Shown here: in pieces, positions 59,357-64,000 of the stretch
How the letters are laid out: the number at the start of each line of letters is the position of its first letter
Numbering within the stretch: position 1 is the first letter of the stretch
Source: Umbelopsis isabellina
Lineage: Eukaryota; Mucoromycota; Umbelopsidomycetes; Umbelopsidales; Umbelopsidaceae
Length of the DNA stretch: 64,000 bases
Assembly (NCBI GenBank): GCA_016758905.1
Contig: JAEPQZ010000017.1
Coordinates: forward strand, 434,001-498,000
Direction: 5' to 3'
Program-made: the position numbers and the translations under genes
Notes under the pieces: generated by a model
Told to the model about the DNA's origin: nothing
Databases searched by the model: none
What the model saw: only the letters and a program-made list of their open reading frames with translations

Positions 59357-59602
59357 TTATCCTTGTCTTTGCTTATGCTTCTTGTTCTTGCTGCACACAA
59401 CAAACACCTTTCCACGTCGTTTGACAGTTGAGCATCCATCGCAGATCTTCTTGACTGAAGCACGAACCTTCATTGTGCGTATGAGGGTAAGAGATGGTGA
59501 CACTGCTGACATTTGAATATTTGATTGTAAAAGAGGACGAGCCATAGCTGGACTAGCTATTTGTCGTGACATGACCTTGGCCCATTGCTGTAGTAATGAC
59601 AT
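59357..59602 (-). CDS. RTC6: Mitochondrial ribosomal protein bL36m
   Basis: A single 81-aa exon. Residues 1-43 are an acid-free presequence ([14 protein letters not shown]...). The mature part is a standard L36: [14 protein letters not shown], then [10 protein letters not shown] and a final KHKQRQG. The zinc-binding Cys pattern (CDGC and a later Cys and His) is intact. It belongs to the large mitoribosomal subunit. A longer start at 59635 is less likely. It starts 158 nt from the divergent CLPB-like gene, which is also mitochondrial. Confidence 0.95.
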   Translation of the reverse strand: MSLLQQWAKVMSRQIASPAMARPLLQSNIQMSAVSPSLTLIRTMKVRASVKKICDGCSTVKRRGKVFVVCSKNKKHKQRQG

Positions 59603-59760
59603 GTTTGTGTACAAGTAAAGGTTTTTGTTTTTCACAGTGCAATTGTGTGTCCTGAAATTAGTGTCACGTGAACAACATAGTCACAAAATATGCCACTTCG
59701 ACGCAGTTTATGTGGCAAGTCCGACATTCTGACAGTATCTCTGCAGTTATATGTATTGAC

Positions 59761-62287
59761 ATGTTGCGACGAACACTTGCAGCTCGCATTCCTCAAATTG
59801 CGAGAGCTAACACCAGGAGCTCTTATGCTAGAACAGTTAGCCTGAGCCTCGCTCATGGCTTCAAAAGGAGTCTTTCCACTATCAACAGCAAGGCTACCAA
59901 CCCGTGGCCCGCTCGCGCTATAACTACTGGAATTCTCGGGTCAGTTTCGCTGAGTCTACTCTATGCCAGTAAACTAAGTGCTCTTGAAACAGAAGGTAAC
60001 ATAGTTTATAGTGAGTTATAATGTGTCTCAATCTGCTCGCCACTGAACGTCAACTGCAGTGAACGGTGATCAAGTCTGTCAAGCTATAGTAGACAACGAC
60101 ATGAAGCTTTTGAAAAAGTGAGCTACTCGCATTGTTGTGGCAATGGTTTTATGGCAATACGATATTAAATATTGAGGAATATAGGTTGACTGAAAATTCA
60201 AATTTCACCCCAAATTGTTACCATCGCCATGGATGGACCCCATTGGTAGATTGATTTATGCCTTTATGCCGATATGTAGCTACCTTCATATAACGCATTA
60301 TACGTTATAGCAAACTGCCGTAATTCAAGACAATATACCTATGGCCAAATTATTACTGGATCTTGGTGCTGGTAAGATGTCAAAGTGTTGGCTTGTTGCA
60401 ACGGTGGCCTCAGTGACATATCTGATGTCTGATTGTAGATCCAAACCTGGAGGACCACTACTATCCGAAAACTCATGAGGAAGCCAATACACGCCAATCC
60501 GATTTCTCGCCCGAGCTACTCCCTTATAGAGATTATCGCAAGTTCACTGCGTTGCACTATGCTTGTATAATTCAAAATCCAGAAATGGTAGAATTACTGT
60601 TGGATCATATGGCCGACCCCACAGCCAGAACAGCGCATGGCCTTACTCCTAGGGAATACCTGTATTATGTTGAGCGCTTCACTGGCGAAAAAAATCTAAA
60701 AATCGAGACCGCTTTGCGAGGTTAGTGTGACAATTATCGGCTGCATGATGGCATGACTGCTAACACGCATGATTAGCAAAAGAAAAGTCATACCCTGTTG
60801 ACAAAGCTGCGTACGATGAAAAAGTGCATAAAGCGCAGAAGCAGAAAGAGAAAGAATATCGCCTGAGACATCCTATTGAGGAGGCTTTGAAGAGCAGAAT
60901 CGTTGGACAACTTGGGCCTATCCATGCCGTAGCTAGTGCTATACGACGCAAACAAAACGGTTGGCATGATGAAGACCATCCTCTTGTCTTTTTGTTCTGC
61001 GGTTCTTCTGGTGTTGGTAAAACTGAGCTTGTTAAAGGTAAAAAAAAAATGTTTGCGATGGAGAAAATTAGTGGTTCAGAGGTCATCCATCTCATACATA
61101 TCATTTGCCAGCCCTTGCATCGCACCTGCATGGCAAGAATATTGACAAAGGTTTCATTAGAATTGATATGAGTGAATTTCAACACAAGGTATTGCATATT
61201 CTGACTGCTTTACATGACAAAATACATATACTAATCACTTGATAAAGCATGATGTGTCTCGCTTCATTGGTTCACCTCCAGGTTATGTGGTAAGACTAAT
61301 ACCATTGTAGCTGATAGCTGTATCGACCGCATTTGGTAACTTTCCATGCAGGGTTTTGAAGAAGGCGGTCAATTGACAGAGAAATTGAAAGATTGTAAGG
61401 TGTACGTCTATCATGGCACCGTGCATGCAGAAGTCTAACCATCTCGTATCAGGTCCAAATGCTATTGTTTTGTTAGATGAAGTAGAAAAGGTGATGTTAC
61501 AGTGCTGATACTTTACTTTCGCAATTGTCTTCTTAGACTGCATTTTACTGACATTCGTCTTTGACAGGCTCACCCCGATGTGCTAACCATCATGCTTCAA
61601 TTATTCGATGAAGGACGCATAACCGATGGCAAAGGCACAACAGTCGAGTGCAAAGACGCAATTTTTGTCATGACTTCCAACTTGGCTCAACATCAAATCG
61701 CAGATGAAGCCGAACTTTTACGTCTAGAGGCTAAAACAGATCACGATTCTCAAAGTACAGGAATTAACAGTGATGATGCAAAGCAAACTCGCCTAGATAC
61801 CGAGAAAACGCAAAGCGACAAGCCAGATAATGACATTACTCTGTCTAGACGATTTATTGACCGCGTTATCTACCCCATCCTATACGATCACTTTGGTAGA
61901 GATGAATTTCTAGGAAGAATCAATGAGGTTCTGTTCTTTCTACCATTTGATGAGAAAGAATTGAAGGAAATCACATCTCGGGAGTTGATGAGATGGGCTG
62001 AAAAGGCTAAGAAGCGCCATAATATTACGCTAACATGGAGCCCAGATGTGGTGGATGTTCTAGTCGAAGGCTATAATATCCGCTATGGAGCCAGAAGCAT
62101 CAAGTATGAAGTGGAACGCAAAGTGGTCAATCATGTCGCCAAGCTCAATGAAAACGATGAAGTAACGGACGGTGGCCGAGTTCATGTCACCGTACAGGAA
62201 ACTGAATCCGGAGGGCGTCGTATCGCTGTCTCTGTTCCCGACAGCGGCGGTGACAAAAAATCAGCTGGATGGTTTGGGAAGAGATGA
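59761..62287 (+). CDS. CLPB/SKD3-like mitochondrial disaggregase (ankyrin plus AAA+)
   Basis: Eleven exons (59761-59995, 60060-60117, 60185-60245, 60311-60371, 60439-60720, 60777-61037, 61112-61188, 61248-61289, 61352-61394, 61453-61490, 61568-62287) close to 625 aa. Residues 1-60 are Arg/Ser-rich (MLRRTLAARIPQIARANTR), a presequence, followed by a hydrophobic stretch. Ankyrin-like repeats come next (HRHGWTPL, AKLLLDLGA, FTALHYACI...MVELLLDH). The single AAA+ module has Walker A GSSGVGKTEL, the pore loop in SPPGYVGFEEGG, Walker B IVLLDEVEKAH and the C-terminal D2-small domain (FDEKELKEI, YGARSIKYEVER). This architecture is that of animal SKD3/CLPB, which keeps intermembrane-space proteins soluble, and not of yeast Hsp78, which has two AAA domains and no ankyrins. 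Confidence 0.92.
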
Positions 62288-62299
62288 AGTAGAAATAAA

Positions 62300-62345
62300 C
62301 GTGTACATTGATTAGTGTAAAAAAACATGTACATTGATTAATGTA
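62300..62345. repeat. Short direct repeat after the CLPB-like gene
   Basis: Two near-identical copies of GTACATTGATTARTGTAA lie a few bases apart in the 76-nt gap between two convergent genes. It may belong to their shared 3' ends. Confidence 0.7.
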
Positions 62346-62363
62346 ATTATGTACTGGCTTCAA

Positions 62364-63424
62364 TTAAATACTTAAAAAAATGTCGTAGAGGCAGGCACCT
62401 ATAGCCCCTCCAATAAAAGGAATTATGTTTGGTATCCAAAAATAATAATGGTTGACGGTGAAGACGCCTGTTCCCCAGCCAGCAAGTGCAGTGAACGTCC
62501 GTGGACCCAAATCACGAGCCGGGTTCATAGAAGGGCCTGTGTTGACACCCATTCCTAATGATATTAAAGCAACTAGCATACCAACTAATATTGGCTGTAT
62601 AGTTCTATGGCCAGGATCAGACTGATGCATAAGACCAAACGTAACGAATAAAAGAACCGCACTGCACACAATCTCGCTACTGATAGCGGCAAAGGTATCA
62701 ACTGCAGGTAGTGGGATTGTTGTGAATATTTTCAGAGTTGCGTTTTGTCCGGTGACTACTCTATGTCCTCCATCGATTAGATCCAAGTCGGCTGCAACAT
62801 TCAAATAAAGTATGGCTGCTGCAGTGAAAGCGCCCACAAATTGTGCTATCGCATAAGTGACAATTTTCTTTGGTGGAAACTTTCGGAAGACTGCCAAAAC
62901 TACTGTGACGACGGGATTTAGATGTGCTCCCTATGATAAGTTGTAAATATCTTGCCTGATGTGATCACATACAATTGCGATTCTACAGTACTTACCGATA
63001 TATCACCTGTTATATAGATGGACAAGGTCACCGCCGATCCTAGTATAATTACCAATTCCGTTTTAAATCCAACTCGCTAAAGAACAACAACGTTTTGATC
63101 GAAAGCTTACCATAGCCAAGGCTGGGAAAGATTCCCAATTTGTTGCCAGTAAAAAATTCAGCAGCCACAGCCGCATTGCCAAGAAGCACCATCAATAGAG
63201 TCCCGAAAAATTCAGCTGATAAATCTCGATACTAAAGGATTTGTTAACTACAGCAGTATCATTAAACTTGTGCTATGACTGACACTGACCTTCAAACGCC
63301 ACATATTCCATCGAGAAGGCAGACCACTGCTGTGCGATTTATAGCCTTCATGTGTACTGCCCAGGCTGAGATCGATGACTGTTTCTGTCTCACTCTCTTG
63401 GCCTCTTTCTTCCTCTGAATCCAT
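62364..63424 (-). CDS. Aquaglyceroporin (MIP family)
   Basis: Four exons (63290-63424, 63111-63231, 62996-63072, 62364-62930) give 299 aa. The first ~42 residues form an acidic cytosolic tail. Membrane helices include FFGTLLMVLLGNAAVAAEFF and PILVGMLVALISLGMG. The second pore motif is MNPARD with the Asp typical of glycerol-permeable members. The first reads HLNPVVTV, so NPA is NPV. MIP channels pass water, glycerol or small solutes across the plasma or vacuolar membrane. The intron between exons 2 and 3 would be only 38 nt, so that junction is the least certain part. It is convergent with the CLPB-like gene with a 76-nt gap. Confidence 0.88.
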
Positions 63425-64000
63425 TTAACAAAAATACAATTGAGTTTTTTTTTTTAGCTTCGTTAACACGTTTTGAAAGAGACCACAGCCTTTATATCTT
63501 GGAGATAAGCAGTTGGCCAATATTTCGACAACAACCGTGCGGTACGCAACAAATACCGGAAATGAAATTTACCATACATATCTACAGCATGACATAACGC
63601 AGACTCTCTTCTCATTCAGTCTTGTACAGACGAATGCAGAAATGTCATTGAATATACAGTGAACTTGTTTGGATTCAACAAATCAAAGTTGGGACTATAC
63701 GGTTTCTGGTTTAGAATGTTTTCTTTGGATTGGTGCATTTCAAAAAATTGATATATATCTTATGCGACACGCATAACCAGTACTCTGAAAGAGACGACAG
63801 ATGAGAACAATCAATTTATTGCTCTGCAACGAAACGTTCTGGGACTTTGTTGCAGTCTAACAGCATCAATTACGGTGTGAATAGCAGCATCAATTGCTGT
63901 ATGAAAGCTGTTGAAAAATATATGCTTGGCTTTATGCTGATTAAAAATCTTATACTATGTGTATGCTTTCGTTGTGTTTATCTTGTGCTTGATTTGTAGC
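63425..64000. other. Terminal intergenic region
   Basis: Upstream region of the aquaglyceroporin gene, with a T run at 63447-63456. No other gene is seen before the window ends. Confidence 0.45.

Noticed and set aside
1-64000. Mobile elements, virus-like elements and CRISPR arrays
   Set aside because: I looked for reverse transcriptase, integrase, transposase and capsid motifs, long terminal or inverted repeats, and spaced repeats, and saw none.

Overview
The window is nuclear DNA from a filamentous fungus, most likely an early-diverging lineage of the Mucoromycota type. This is inferred from gene content and intron style; no marker gene fixes the species. Genes are dense, on both strands, and mostly cut by many 40-100 nt GT-AG introns. 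The proteins are eukaryotic and fungal (exocyst Sec8, Osh6/7-type lipid transfer protein, WSC-tailed GH3 glucosidase, FAP1/NF-X1). The set also includes genes often missing from Dikarya yeasts: a Slo/BK potassium channel, a ceruloplasmin-like cupredoxin protein, an ankyrin-AAA disaggregase of the SKD3 type, a 4E-BP-like peptide and a molybdopterin pathway pair. I rebuilt the exons by hand from splice sites, and most gene models close to a whole number of codons.

Layout. 1-9.5 kb: hexokinase-like protein with a lost catalytic Asp, Mpv17/Sym1 membrane protein, two uncertain ORFs, a 4E-BP-like peptide, a KxDL/BORC subunit and a divergent ketol-acid reductoisomerase-like protein. 10.3-14.6 kb: Osh6/7-type protein, AhpD/CMD-like protein, prefoldin 6 and mitochondrial BolA3. 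16-21.4 kb: an orphan membrane protein, a weak ORF and a GPI-type kelch-like glycoprotein. 21.4-29.7 kb: NFU1, Sec8 (21 exons) and a WD40 protein of unknown function. 30.1 kb: tRNA-Leu(UAG). 30.7-42 kb: a secretory and accessory block with a fatty acid alpha-dioxygenase, a GH3 beta-glucosidase with two WSC domains, a GH78 alpha-L-rhamnosidase and a small NIS1-like secreted protein. 42.9-49.2 kb: FAP1/NF-X1, MoaC and MoaA. 49.2-59.2 kb: BK channel, cupredoxin protein and WDR6/Rtt10. 59.3-63.4 kb: bL36m, CLPB/SKD3-like disaggregase and an aquaglyceroporin.

Themes. Many products are mitochondrial (Sym1, BolA3, NFU1, MoaA/MoaC, bL36m, CLPB), and NFU1, BolA3 and MoaA are linked through 4Fe-4S chemistry. 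The GH3/GH78 pair would together remove rhamnose and then glucose from plant diglycosides. Three proteins of enzyme families (hexokinase, KARI, multicopper oxidase) keep their folds but lack catalytic or metal-binding residues. I found no retroelement, virus-like element, DNA transposon or CRISPR array.
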